Notes: generated by a model from the letters alone, not told the origin. Counted from the stretch's first letter, positions 1 to 8,000 are shown. The stretch is 64,000 nt of DNA from Ascidiaceihabitans sp034111945 (GCA_047626725.1 JBLHSG010000001.1:174720-238719); one strand, 5' to 3'. Numbers and translations are program-made.

Positions 1-128
1 CATTCTTTACTCAAATCAAACGCCTGCATCAGACGGGTACGGGTTTCATACGCTTGGGCCATGGCCAAAGGCGAACCTCGAGTCCCAATTTTCAGCGGGG
101 TGGCGGGGGTTGGTAAAATCATTGTCAT
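1..128 (-). CDS. hemC: Hydroxymethylbilane synthase (porphobilinogen deaminase), N-terminal part only
   Basis: Reading leftward from an ATG at 126-128 gives 42 codons before the window edge, including LKIGTRGSPLAMAQA. This is the conserved N-terminal motif of porphobilinogen deaminase, the cytosolic enzyme that joins four porphobilinogens into hydroxymethylbilane. The rest of the gene lies off the left edge. It is divergent from hemE, another step of the same tetrapyrrole pathway, with about 93 bp between the two start codons, which suggests a shared control region. An alternative start two codons further in (MILPTP) is possible. Confidence 0.9.
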   Translation of the reverse strand, partial: MTMILPTPATPLKIGTRGSPLAMAQAYETRTRLMQAFDLSKE

Positions 129-145
129 GCAACATGTGTATTGGC

Positions 146-161
146 GTCAACTTTACTTGAC
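146..161. promoter_or_regulatory. Inverted repeat between hemC and hemE
   Basis: GTCAA and TTGAC face each other across six bases (CTTTAC), halfway between the divergent hemC and hemE starts. The right arm also forms a TTGACA that could serve as a -35 element for hemE. It does not match the FNR/FnrL consensus TTGAT-N4-ATCAA. It is a candidate operator for an unidentified regulator; short repeats of this size also arise by chance. Confidence 0.35.
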
Positions 162-221
162 AACCTGTCTTGGCTAGGGATGTTTGGGTGGACGGAAAAA
201 ATCTGGAAAAAATAGGCAAAC

Positions 222-1256
222 ATGGCATCTTCAAAGACAATTCTGCGCGCGCTGGCTGGTGAAACGCTTCCGACTCCTCCGATTTGGATGATGCGACAGG
301 CGGGGCGATATTTACCTGAATATCGTGCAACACGCGCACAGGCCGGCGATTTTCTAAAGCTGTGCTACAATCCTGAATTGGCAGCCGAAGTGACCTTGCA
401 GCCGATCCGCCGCTATGGATTTGATGCCGCGATTTTGTTTGCCGACATCCTGCTGATCCCCCAAGCGCTGGGCGCGGATTTGTGGTTTGTCACTGGCGAA
501 GGACCGCGGTTGTCCACGATCACAACACAAGCCGATTTCGACAAACTGGGGCCAGTGTCTGACATTCACGAGACGCTGAATCCGATCTACGAAACTGTCA
601 AAATCCTAAGCACGGCATTGCCCGCTGAAACCACATTGATCGGATTCGCAGGCGCGCCGTGGACCGTTGCGACCTACATGATTGCGGGTCAAGGCACACC
701 AGATCAAGGCCCCGCACACGCATTGCGGATGGAAAACACCCCGCTGTTCGAGGCGCTGTTGGACCGCATTACAGAGGCCACGATTGACTACCTTTCGATG
801 CAAATCCAAGCGGGCGCAGAAGTCGTCAAGATTTTCGACAGCTGGGCAGGGTCCCTAAAGGGCGATGCGTTTTTGAAATATTCGCTAGAACCTGCGCGCC
901 GGATTACGGCGGCGTTAAAAGCCAAACACCCAACCATTCCGATCATCGGTTTCCCACGCGAAGCAGGGGATGGCTATATCGGATTCGCCAAGGCCACGGG
1001 TGTTGATTGCGTTGCGCTCGATAATTCGGTTTCTGCTGACTGGGGCGCGAAAAACGTACAGGTCGACGGCTGCGTTCAGGGCAATTTGAAATCATCACAC
1101 ATGGTCACAGGTGGCCAACCTTTGGTCGATGAAACCCGCGCAATCGTCAAAGCATTTTCAGGTGGGCCACACATCTTTAACCTTGGTCACGGCATCACAC
1201 CAGACGCAGACCCGGACAACGTTCAGCGCATGATCGACGCAGTGCGAGACGTTTAA
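222..1256 (+). CDS. hemE: Uroporphyrinogen decarboxylase
   Basis: Decarboxylates the four acetate side chains of uroporphyrinogen III to give coproporphyrinogen III, in the cytosol, on the way to haem and bacteriochlorophyll. The 344-residue product has the family length and the N-terminal signature RQAGRYLPEYR at residues 25-35; the second conserved segment GFAGAPWTVATYM lies near residue 141. The ATG at 222 puts the signature at the usual depth; the ribosome-binding sequence before it is weak. It is divergent from hemC and followed by a tRNA gene with its own promoter. Confidence 0.97.
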   Translation: MASSKTILRALAGETLPTPPIWMMRQAGRYLPEYRATRAQAGDFLKLCYNPELAAEVTLQPIRRYGFDAAILFADILLIPQALGADLWFVTGEGPRLSTITTQADFDKLGPVSDIHETLNPIYETVKILSTALPAETTLIGFAGAPWTVATYMIAGQGTPDQGPAHALRMENTPLFEALLDRITEATIDYLSMQIQAGAEVVKIFDSWAGSLKGDAFLKYSLEPARRITAALKAKHPTIPIIGFPREAGDGYIGFAKATGVDCVALDNSVSADWGAKNVQVDGCVQGNLKSSHMVTGGQPLVDETRAIVKAFSGGPHIFNLGHGITPDADPDNVQRMIDAVRDV

Positions 1257-1268
1257 CCGATTTTGTGG

Positions 1269-1297
1269 TTGACGAGGCGGGCGTGGGCGCATAATCC
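1269..1297 (+). promoter_or_regulatory. Promoter of the CAU tRNA gene
   Basis: TTGACG at 1269-1274 and TAATCC at 1292-1297 are separated by exactly 17 bases, a good sigma-70 arrangement, and the predicted start falls a few bases before the tRNA 5' end at 1308. The spacer also contains one arm of a GC-rich hairpin (1280-1302) just after hemE. Confidence 0.55.
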
Positions 1298-1307
1298 ACG
1301 CTCCGAA

Positions 1308-1384
1308 GGCGCGGTAGCTCAGTTGGTTAGAGCGATCGACTCATAATCGATAGGTCGGGAGTTCAAGTCTCCCCCACGCCACCA
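1308..1384 (+). tRNA. tRNA with CAU anticodon (tRNA-Ile2 or elongator tRNA-Met)
   Basis: A complete 77-nt cloverleaf can be folded: D stem GCTC/GAGC, anticodon stem ATCGA/TCGAT with loop CTCATAA (anticodon CAU), five-base variable region, T stem GGGAG/CTCCC with loop TTCAAGT, and encoded CCA at 1382-1384. The acceptor stem pairs GGCGCGG with CCACGCC and has one C-A mismatch at the fifth pair. The CTCATAA loop flanked by GA and TC resembles the lysidine-modified tRNA-Ile2 that reads AUA, but elongator tRNA-Met also has anticodon CAU, so the amino acid is left open. It is unlikely to be the initiator. Confidence 0.9.
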
Positions 1385-1470
1385 TTTACCACCCACCATT
1401 CAAGCAGCTAATTGGGCGATTACGCGGATGGCCCGACTGTCGCGCACCCACTTTGTGGCTACGCTGAGTG

Positions 1471-1502
1471 CGGGAGTTCAAGTCTCCCCCACCCACCATT
1501 TT
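1471..1502 (+). repeat. Second copy of the tRNA 3' end
   Basis: The 22 bases at 1356-1377 (T arm and start of the 3' acceptor strand of the tRNA) recur exactly at 1471-1492. After a one-base loss, CCACCATTT also recurs. The 90 bp between the copies do not fold into a second tRNA. Such partial 3' duplications are typical of integration scars (att sites) or of decayed tandem tRNAs. No integrase gene is nearby. Confidence 0.8.
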
Positions 1503-1542
1503 CAACCTCAGTTACTGCCAAAGATTCGCCAACCCGATGCGC

Positions 1543-2169
1543 CTATGCCAATGGCACGTCGCCAACATCCTTTGGCACTTTGTATCCGCGTTGAAACCCG
1601 GGGCGCGCTGCCAATTCCAGATACCAGCGTTTCACATTCGGATAGGCGTCTATGTCGACTTGATGCCATTCAAAACGCGACGCCCACGGCCAGATCGAAA
1701 AATCAGCGATGCTTAAGTCGTCGATGATATAAGGCGAGGTCGCCAGATGCCGATCCAGCACGCCGTACAGTCGGTTGGCCTCTGTATGAAAACGCGCCTC
1801 TGAATATTCAGATTTACCGGCGTTGTATTTCAAAAAGTGATGCGCCTGACCTAACATTGGGCCGAAACCGCCCATTTGCCACATCAGCCACTGCATCATT
1901 TTCCAATACTGATCCGACCCGTAGGCTGGCATGAACTTTCCCGATTTTTCAGCCAGATACATTAGGATTGCCCCGCTTTCGAACAGGGCCACGTCCCCGT
2001 CTGTGATCGCGGGAATACGATTGTTCGGGCTGATCTTTAAGAAGGCTGGCGCAAATTGTTCGTCTTTGCCGATGTCCACGGCGACCGCCTCGTATTCTAG
2101 CCCCATTTCCTCTAGCGCAATCGATACCTTGCGCCCGTTCGGGGTTGTCCAACTGTACAATTTGATCAT
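1543..2169 (-). CDS. Glutathione transferase family protein (YfcG/YghU-like)
   Basis: Cytosolic GST of 208 residues. The thioredoxin-like N-terminal domain starts MIKLYSWTTPNGRKV and has the glutathione-site segment ISPNNRIPAI and the following ESGAILMYLAEK. A helical C-terminal domain follows. The TPNG and SPNN motifs match the bacterial Nu-class enzymes YfcG/YghU, which act as disulfide-bond oxidoreductases on glutathione disulfide. The reading frame stays open 22 codons upstream, but the ATG at 2169 is chosen because AGGAGG precedes it at good spacing and family proteins begin there. It is divergent from the first RidA gene; its true substrate is unknown. Confidence 0.85.
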   Translation of the reverse strand: MIKLYSWTTPNGRKVSIALEEMGLEYEAVAVDIGKDEQFAPAFLKISPNNRIPAITDGDVALFESGAILMYLAEKSGKFMPAYGSDQYWKMMQWLMWQMGGFGPMLGQAHHFLKYNAGKSEYSEARFHTEANRLYGVLDRHLATSPYIIDDLSIADFSIWPWASRFEWHQVDIDAYPNVKRWYLELAARPGFQRGYKVPKDVGDVPLA

Positions 2170-2234
2170 GGCGGCCTCCTTTTCGACCCTAGCCTGAAAT
2201 GCTTTAAGGGCGGGGTCAAGCATAGGAGCATCCA

Positions 2235-2579
2235 ATGACCATCACACGCCAACACACACACGACCGCATGAGCCAAATCGTCCAACACAACGGCACGATC
2301 TATCTGTCGGGCCAAGTCGGCACACTAGACGATTCTGTTGCCAACCAAACGCAGCGATGTCTGGACAAGATCGACGCGCTGCTGGCCGAGGCTGGCGTGT
2401 CCAAAGAAAACGTTTTGCAATCCACCATCTGGCTGGCTGACATGGCCGATTTTGCGGAAATGAACGCGGTTTGGGATGCGTGGGTGCCTGCCGGTCACGC
2501 CCCTGCGCGTGCGTGCGGTGAGGCAAAATTGGCGCGTCCCGGATTTACCGTTGAAATTCTGGTGATTGCCGCCGCCTGA
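2235..2579 (+). CDS. RidA family protein, copy 1
   Basis: A 114-residue member of the YjgF/YER057c/UK114 family. RidA enzymes hydrolyse reactive enamine and imine intermediates released by PLP enzymes and by FAD amino-acid oxidases. The conserved core is visible: YLSGQVG near residue 23, and GHAPARACGEAKLA with the arginine that binds the substrate carboxylate. It is followed 75 bp later by a paralog about two-thirds identical by eye. The FAD oxidoreductase and racemase genes downstream are plausible sources of imines, but the link is an inference. Confidence 0.9.
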   Translation: MTITRQHTHDRMSQIVQHNGTIYLSGQVGTLDDSVANQTQRCLDKIDALLAEAGVSKENVLQSTIWLADMADFAEMNAVWDAWVPAGHAPARACGEAKLARPGFTVEILVIAAA

Positions 2580-2609
2580 TTCCATCCCTTATGGCTGGCG
2601 TCGATCCAT

Positions 2610-2637
2610 GGTCCTGCGTAAGAGTTTGCGCAGGATC
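2610..2637 (+). other. Stem-loop between the two RidA genes
   Basis: GGTCCTGCG and CGCAGGATC form a nine-pair stem (one G-T pair) with a ten-base loop, ending just before the AGAGGAGG ribosome-binding sequence of the second RidA gene. No T-run follows, so it is not a classical terminator. It could protect the mRNA or affect translation of copy 2. Confidence 0.45.
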
Positions 2638-2654
2638 AAGAGGAGGCATCAGCC

Positions 2655-2999
2655 ATGACCATCGAACGTATGCACACCGGCGAGCGCGCCAGTAAAATCG
2701 TCAAATACAACGGTGTTGTGTATTTGTCCGGGCAGGTGGGCGTGTCCGACGACAGCATCCACGATCAAACGCAGCAGTGTCTGGACAAAGTCGACGCACT
2801 GCTCGCCGAGGCAGGTTCGTCAAAGGAGCGGTTGTTGCAGGTCACCGTCTGGCTGTCTGACATGGGGCATTTTGCCGATATGAACGCGGTGTGGAACGCA
2901 TGGGTCCCAACAGGTCACGCCCCTGCGCGTGCATGTGGCGAGGCAAAATTGGCGCGCACAGGTCTAAAGGTCGAGATCATCGTGACCGCTGCCTGCTAA
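2655..2999 (+). CDS. RidA family protein, copy 2
   Basis: Also 114 residues, with the same core (YLSGQVG, GHAPARACGEAKLA) as copy 1, and a strong AGAGGAGG ribosome-binding sequence. Differences are concentrated in the first 50 residues and in the C-terminal strand, so this is an older duplication rather than a recent one. Predicted role is enamine/imine hydrolysis; whether the copies differ in substrate cannot be seen. Its stop codon overlaps the stop codon of the convergent racemase gene. Confidence 0.9.
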   Translation: MTIERMHTGERASKIVKYNGVVYLSGQVGVSDDSIHDQTQQCLDKVDALLAEAGSSKERLLQVTVWLSDMGHFADMNAVWNAWVPTGHAPARACGEAKLARTGLKVEIIVTAAC

Positions 3000-3655
3000 A
3001 GAAATGCGGGGCGGATGGACTTTGGCCTGACGGCCTCGATCTCTGTCAGGATGTCGATGATATCTACGTCAAAGGCTGCCGCAAGCGCGCTTTTGTAGGG
3101 GGGTAAATTGGTGCATTCCAAAACCAACGTCCGTAGCGCGTTTGTGGTTTGCGCCTGAACCGTGGCAACGGTTTCGCGCGCTGCTTTGTCCTGATCAAGG
3201 GTGCGCGCATCGCCGCCAATCACGGCCCGTAGATGCGCTGTTTTATCCAATCCGATAATGCAGGGCGCAAACCGCTGATTTTGCCCCAGATGGGCCGCCC
3301 CAAGGCGTGTGGCATCATAGGTCAGGATCGCGGTGCTGTCTGGATCGTCGAGGCGGTCCAGCGCGCCCAAAGACGACGCAATAAACGGGCGGTCGACCAG
3401 TGCTGCTAAATGCGCCTGCCAATAGCTGAGAAACCCACACGACGTCACGATCACGTCCCCGCGCGCAGCCCTTAACGCGGCCTCGAACGGGGCAATGTCG
3501 ATCTGGTCTGGTCGGTCGGTTACAATCCCGCCAACAGACGCGCCTGTGACGCGCAGAACTTCGATCTCGCAGGCATAACTGTCTGCGCTGCCCACATCCC
3601 CCGCAACGCGCGGGAAATGTGTGTCTAGCTGCAAAACCGTGACGCCGGGGCGCAT
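2996..3655 (-). CDS. Aspartate/glutamate/hydantoin racemase superfamily protein
   Basis: 219 residues with two cysteines in the positions used by cofactor-independent two-base racemases: C73 in VTSCGF and C181 in LECTNLPPY. The family includes Asp/Glu racemases, hydantoin racemases and maleate isomerases. It is the last gene of the leftward TRAP operon, 4 bp after dctM, so it probably converts the imported compound or a product of it to the stereoisomer used by the pathway. The substrate cannot be told from the sequence. It overlaps the convergent RidA gene only in the stop codons. Confidence 0.75.
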   Translation of the reverse strand: MRPGVTVLQLDTHFPRVAGDVGSADSYACEIEVLRVTGASVGGIVTDRPDQIDIAPFEAALRAARGDVIVTSCGFLSYWQAHLAALVDRPFIASSLGALDRLDDPDSTAILTYDATRLGAAHLGQNQRFAPCIIGLDKTAHLRAVIGGDARTLDQDKAARETVATVQAQTTNALRTLVLECTNLPPYKSALAAAFDVDIIDILTEIEAVRPKSIRPAFL

Positions 3656-3659
3656 ACGT

Positions 3660-4970
3660 CTAACTGGGCCCTTGGCGCAGGTTGTTTGGCAGCCACGTCG
3701 CCAGCTCTGGCCAAACGACCAAGATCACGACCATCAGCAGCATCAATCCGACCATCGGCAACGCCACCTTCGAGATGTAGGAAATCTCGTGTTTGGTCAT
3801 GCCTTGCAGCACAAACAGGTTAAACCCGATGGGCGGTGTGACCTGCGCCATCTCGACCACGACAACGATGAAAATACCGAACCAGATCACGTCGATGCCT
3901 GCTTGACGGATCATCGGTTCGACAATCGCCATGGTTAGAACGACCGACGAAATGCCGTCTAGGAACATGCCAAGGATGATGTAAAACACAGTCAGCGCTG
4001 CGATCAACGTGATCGGTGACAAGTTCATCCCGTCGATCCACGCCGCCAAGGCGCGCGGCAATCCGGTAAAGCCCATGGACAGGGATAAAAACGCGGCCCC
4101 CATCAAAATCAGCGCGATCATGGCCGACGTGCGGGTCGCCCCCATCAGGCTTTCGCGGAAGGCTTCCCACGACAACGATCTTTGGAAACTTGCCAACACC
4201 AACGCGCCGATAACGCCCACTGCGGCGGCTTCGGTTGCGGTGGCCCAGCCAAAATACATCGATCCGATAACGGCGAATACGAGGCATAAAACGGGTATCA
4301 AAAACCGGCTTTCGGCGATCATTTTTCCAAACGACATCGATGGTTCGGGCGGTGGGCGTTGGTCGGGGCGAATGAAATGCCAGCCGACGATATAGCTCAT
4401 GAAGAGTGCTGCCAAAACAAGACCGGGAAAGATGCCGGCCATGAACAATTTGATGATGCTTTCATTGATCGACACGCCGTACACGATCAGCGTCAGGGAT
4501 GGTGGTATCATCAGGCCCAACGTTGCCGCCCCCGCCAACGTGCCCACGATCATGTATTCGGGGTAGCCGCGTTTGCGCAGTTCAGGGATCGACATTTTAC
4601 CGACGGTGGTAAGGGTCGCAGCGGATGATCCTGACACCGCTGCAAAAATCGTGCAGCCCGCGATATTGGTGTGTAGCAATCCGCCAGGCAGCCAGCTCAT
4701 CCATGGGGCGAGGCCGCGAAACATGTCTTGGGACAATCGGGTTCGATACAAGATTTCACCCATCCAGATGAACAGGGGCAGGGCGGTCAATGTCCAACTG
4801 CTGGAGCTGGTCCAAATTGTCGTGATCATCGCGTCCCCAGCGGGGCGTGTGGTGAACAATTCCATGCCCACAAATGCGACGCCCATCAGGGCCAGACCGA
4901 TCCAGATCGAACTGCCAAGCAGGGTAAACAGGACAAACAAAAAGATGATAGTTGCGTAAAGTTCGGTCAT
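3660..4970 (-). CDS. dctM: TRAP transporter large permease (DctM), system 1
   Basis: 436-residue inner-membrane protein with about 12 hydrophobic segments, matching the DctM/SiaM family that forms the sodium-driven translocation channel of tripartite ATP-independent periplasmic transporters. Family segments such as SGSSAATLTTVGKM and LGLMIPPSLTLIVYG are visible. The frame extends 71 codons further upstream inside dctQ, but the ATG at 4970 starts with the typical hydrophobic N-terminus and overlaps the dctQ stop by four bases (ATGA), implying translational coupling. Confidence 0.93.
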   Translation of the reverse strand: MTELYATIIFLFVLFTLLGSSIWIGLALMGVAFVGMELFTTRPAGDAMITTIWTSSSSWTLTALPLFIWMGEILYRTRLSQDMFRGLAPWMSWLPGGLLHTNIAGCTIFAAVSGSSAATLTTVGKMSIPELRKRGYPEYMIVGTLAGAATLGLMIPPSLTLIVYGVSINESIIKLFMAGIFPGLVLAALFMSYIVGWHFIRPDQRPPPEPSMSFGKMIAESRFLIPVLCLVFAVIGSMYFGWATATEAAAVGVIGALVLASFQRSLSWEAFRESLMGATRTSAMIALILMGAAFLSLSMGFTGLPRALAAWIDGMNLSPITLIAALTVFYIILGMFLDGISSVVLTMAIVEPMIRQAGIDVIWFGIFIVVVVEMAQVTPPIGFNLFVLQGMTKHEISYISKVALPMVGLMLLMVVILVVWPELATWLPNNLRQGPS

Positions 4971-5680
4971 TCTACGGCCTCCGAAACGATCGGGTTCGTG
5001 CCCGTGATTAACATGCGATACAGGGTATCCCACAGTGCGACGGCCAACAAAATTGTGCCGATGCACATAGAAAGCTGCGGTATCCAGACGGGGGTGTAGA
5101 TCAATTCTGATGACCCCTTGGCCCATGTTTCGGCCCAGTTCGCGGGGCTTGATCCGATGGTACGCAAACCGGCATCGACCCACGCAGGAATTTGATCTTG
5201 GCCCTGTGTTCGGTCATTCAACATTTCAGAAAAGAATGCGGTTTTGATCGCGTAACGGGCGAAATACGTGGCGATGATTGCCGCTGCAAAGACGGCAAAC
5301 GCATCAAGCCAGCGGTTCAAAAAACGGTTCATGTTCAGGATGATCGACACCCGAATATGTGCGCCGCGTGTCAGCGCGTGGGCCATCGCAAAGAACGACG
5401 TGGCGGCCATCGCATAGCCTGCAAATTCGGTTGTTCCGGGCAATGCGACGCTGGTCCAGCGTGCGACCATGCCAGCAACGATCAGGCCCAAAATGGTGAT
5501 CATGAAACAGGCAGCCAGAACGCCACCGGCCACATAAACCTTGTCCAAAAAACGCCAGATCGGGCGCAGGAACGGTTCAATCCGGTGCCCCGCAAACAGG
5601 CAGATCAGGCCAAAGACCGACGGCAATACAAACAGCCACACCCACAGCGGCAGGCCCATCACGGGCGACCAATCGCGCAT
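4967..5680 (-). CDS. dctQ: TRAP transporter small permease (DctQ), system 1
   Basis: 237 residues, longer than the usual 160-200 for DctQ. An additional N-terminal hydrophobic segment (WVWLFVLPSVFGLICLF) precedes the four-helix DctQ core, with the conserved ALTRGAHIRVSI segment, and a loop of about 40 residues comes before the last helix. Start ATG at 5680 is preceded by AAGGAC. It couples the binding protein to DctM in the inner membrane. An intrinsic terminator separates it from dctP. Confidence 0.9.
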   Translation of the reverse strand: MRDWSPVMGLPLWVWLFVLPSVFGLICLFAGHRIEPFLRPIWRFLDKVYVAGGVLAACFMITILGLIVAGMVARWTSVALPGTTEFAGYAMAATSFFAMAHALTRGAHIRVSIILNMNRFLNRWLDAFAVFAAAIIATYFARYAIKTAFFSEMLNDRTQGQDQIPAWVDAGLRTIGSSPANWAETWAKGSSELIYTPVWIPQLSMCIGTILLAVALWDTLYRMLITGTNPIVSEAVE

Positions 5681-5700
5681 ATTTCTTGTCCTTAAAAACG

Positions 5701-5733
5701 AAAAACCAGCCCCACGCGTGCACACGGGGCTGG
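5701..5733 (-). terminator. Intrinsic terminator/attenuator between dctP and dctQ, system 1
   Basis: Read leftward: an eight-pair perfect stem CCAGCCCC/GGGGCTGG with a 12-base loop, followed directly by TTTTTCGTTTTT. It lies between the binding-protein stop and the dctQ start within one operon, so it probably acts as a partial terminator giving more binding protein than permease. Confidence 0.85.
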
Positions 5734-5751
5734 CCTGATTTCGACTAACGA

Positions 5752-6726
5752 TTAGTTGTTGTAGGCGTCCAGAATTGCTTGGCCTTTTGGACCTGCAGTT
5801 TCCAGCCACTCAGCTGTCATTTTTGCGCCGATTGTTTTCAGCTCTGCCAAGAATTCAGGTCCGGCATCGGTCACTGTCATGCCGTTCTTTTCCAGCTCTG
5901 CGAAATAGAAGTCAGCCAGTTCTTCGGATTTGGCGGCACATGATGCACCGGTTTCATCCGCAGCTTTTTGAACGCCGGCTTTGACCTCGTCAGACAGGCT
6001 GTCCCATGATTGGGAATTGACCATCACGTAGTTGCGCGGCAGCCATGCGTTGACTTTGTAGTAGTGGGACAGGTGTTCCCAAACTTTGCGGTCATAGCCC
6101 GTAGATCCGGACGAGATGAACGCAGATGCGACGCCTGTTGCCAGTGCTTGGGACAATTCGGCGGCTTCGACCTGAACAGGGATCATGCCCAGTTCTTCGG
6201 CGAATGTCGCGGTGGCAGAGTTATACGAGCGGAATTTAATGCCTTGGGTGTCAGCAGATGATCCGACTTCTTTGTTGAAGTAGAAACCCTGGCCCGGCCA
6301 TGGGCAGGTGTACAGCGCAACCAAATTCAGGTCTGCCAGCTGTTCGTTGACGATTGGTTTGGCCACATCCCACAGCTTGGAATTGTCTGCGTACGTGGTG
6401 GCCAAGAACGGCAGGTTGTCCCAGCCCAGGAGTGGTGCTTCGTTTGCGTGGGCAGACATGAAACGTTCGCCAATTGGCACTTGGCCGGTTTGAACCGCGC
6501 GCTTGATGTCGCCGCCGCCAAACAATGAACCGCCCGGATGCACGGTGATATCCAGCGCGCCATCGGTGTATTCGCGGACTTTGTCGGCAAACATCACACC
6601 CTGTTCAGAGTGAAAGTTGGTTGCAGAATACGCCATTGGCATATCCCATTTTTGCGCGTGGCCATCTGCAAATGCGGCGCCTGTTGTCATTGCAACGGTG
6701 CAAGCCAGTGCTGTCATGGTTTTCAT
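5752..6726 (-). CDS. dctP: TRAP transporter substrate-binding protein (DctP), system 1
   Basis: 324-residue periplasmic binding protein. A Sec signal peptide (about 20 residues, ending AAFA) precedes a DctP fold with the typical opening segment YSATNFHSEQGVMFADKV and GGSLFGGGDIKRAVQTGQV. The conserved ligand arginine of the family is probably in GIKFRSYNS, where RSYNS replaces the more usual KIR. It follows the FAD oxidoreductase gene by 29 bp in the same direction. The ligand is unknown; the neighbouring oxidoreductase and racemase suggest an amino acid or amino-acid-like compound. Confidence 0.92.
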   Translation of the reverse strand: MKTMTALACTVAMTTGAAFADGHAQKWDMPMAYSATNFHSEQGVMFADKVREYTDGALDITVHPGGSLFGGGDIKRAVQTGQVPIGERFMSAHANEAPLLGWDNLPFLATTYADNSKLWDVAKPIVNEQLADLNLVALYTCPWPGQGFYFNKEVGSSADTQGIKFRSYNSATATFAEELGMIPVQVEAAELSQALATGVASAFISSGSTGYDRKVWEHLSHYYKVNAWLPRNYVMVNSQSWDSLSDEVKAGVQKAADETGASCAAKSEELADFYFAELEKNGMTVTDAGPEFLAELKTIGAKMTAEWLETAGPKGQAILDAYNN

Positions 6727-6755
6727 CAGTTTTCTCCCGGTTGTACGCCTGTGGT

Positions 6756-8000
6756 TCAGGGCGCTTTATGTTTTTGTGGATCGAAGGGCGTCAAATCAAT
6801 GTTCGGCGGTTTACCTGCGATCAAGTCCGCGATGATCCGACCCGTTTTAGCGCTACCTGTCAAGCCAACGTGTTGATGACCAAAGGCGGAATAGCTTTTG
6901 CCGTGCGCGTCATTGGCCCCGATTAATGGCAGCGAATCTGCGGGGGCAGGGCGATGGCCCATCCATTCGACAACGTCGTCATAGGTGGTGTCCGGTAGCA
7001 ATTGTGCGACTTGGCGGCGCAGTAATTCCAACGGCGCGCGGCTGGCTGGTGCGTTAAGTCCGCCAAATTCGATAACGCCTGCTGCGCGAATTCTGCCGTC
7101 CATTGGCGTGATGACAAATTTGCCTGACGCGACCATCATCGGGTTCTTTGGATACGACGACGGGTTCATCAGTTCGATGTGATACCCGCGTTCGCTTTCA
7201 AACGGGACTTTGACGCCCAGCTTGTGCGCGATGGGTTTGGACCACGGGCCCATTGCCAGCAAAATCGTGTCGCCTGACATCTCGCCTTGATCCGTAGACA
7301 GGCCGGTGATTTGACCGTTTTCCAATGTGACATCGTGGATACCGGTTTCGATAAACGTGCCACCTTGGGCGATGAAATGATCGGCCAGTGCGCGCACATA
7401 AGCACCGGGATCACTGATGCGCCCGTGGTTGTGACAGCGCACAACAGTTTCAAATTGCCCATCATAGGTGGGGTCGGTCACGCTGTATTCGGCGCCTGAT
7501 ACGACTGTGTGTTTGACACCTTCGGCGCGGCGCTTGGACCATCCGTATCCGTCTGCCTCAAACATCTTTTGGGTCTGGTAGCCAAAACAGTAATCTTCGT
7601 GACTGATGAATTTTTCAGCACCGGTATCAGCGGCGAGGCTTTGGTGTTGCTGAACGCTATCGTGCAATAGTGACGCCATGGATCGGGCGTAGTGGTTCAC
7701 ATGGGCGTCTGTATCGTGTGCCAGATATTTCATCAAAAACGGCAGCAATCGCGGCAAATAGGACCACCGCAAAAACAACGGCGCGTCGCGGTCAAACAAC
7801 ATCGACGGGGCCTTGCGCAACAAACCTGGCGTGGTCACGGGCATCACGGCACCAGCCGCCAAAATGCCTGCGTTTCCGTGACTTGTGCCACTTCCGGGGG
7901 TTGCACGATCGATCAAAGTAACCCGACATCCCGCCCGTTGAAGCCAGATGGCTGACGCGACACCAACGATGCCCGCCCCTGCAATTAACACATGTTTCAT
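6756..8000 (-). CDS. FAD-dependent oxidoreductase, D-amino acid dehydrogenase (DAO/DadA) type
   Basis: 414 residues starting MKHVLIAGAGIVG, the FAD-binding Rossmann motif GxGxxG at the extreme N-terminus. A C-terminal DAO-family segment follows (GHQHVGLTGSAKTGRIIADLI). DadA-type enzymes oxidise D-amino acids to 2-oxo acids and ammonia, passing electrons to the respiratory chain. The frame continues 165 codons upstream into the intergenic region; that extension is not conserved-looking, and the ATG at 8000 is chosen because the FAD motif must be N-terminal. It heads the leftward TRAP operon, so it probably acts on the imported substrate or its racemised form. Confidence 0.88.
   Translation of the reverse strand: MKHVLIAGAGIVGVASAIWLQRAGCRVTLIDRATPGSGTSHGNAGILAAGAVMPVTTPGLLRKAPSMLFDRDAPLFLRWSYLPRLLPFLMKYLAHDTDAHVNHYARSMASLLHDSVQQHQSLAADTGAEKFISHEDYCFGYQTQKMFEADGYGWSKRRAEGVKHTVVSGAEYSVTDPTYDGQFETVVRCHNHGRISDPGAYVRALADHFIAQGGTFIETGIHDVTLENGQITGLSTDQGEMSGDTILLAMGPWSKPIAHKLGVKVPFESERGYHIELMNPSSYPKNPMMVASGKFVITPMDGRIRAAGVIEFGGLNAPASRAPLELLRRQVAQLLPDTTYDDVVEWMGHRPAPADSLPLIGANDAHGKSYSAFGHQHVGLTGSAKTGRIIADLIAGKPPNIDLTPFDPQKHKAP

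Noticed and set aside
1386..1502. Second tRNA gene after the CAU tRNA
   Set aside because: Only the 3' part matches; no D arm or anticodon arm can be folded in the preceding 45 bases.
4970..5183. 71-codon upstream extension of dctM
   Set aside because: It runs through dctQ coding sequence and is polar, while the DctM family starts with a hydrophobic helix exactly at ATG 4970.
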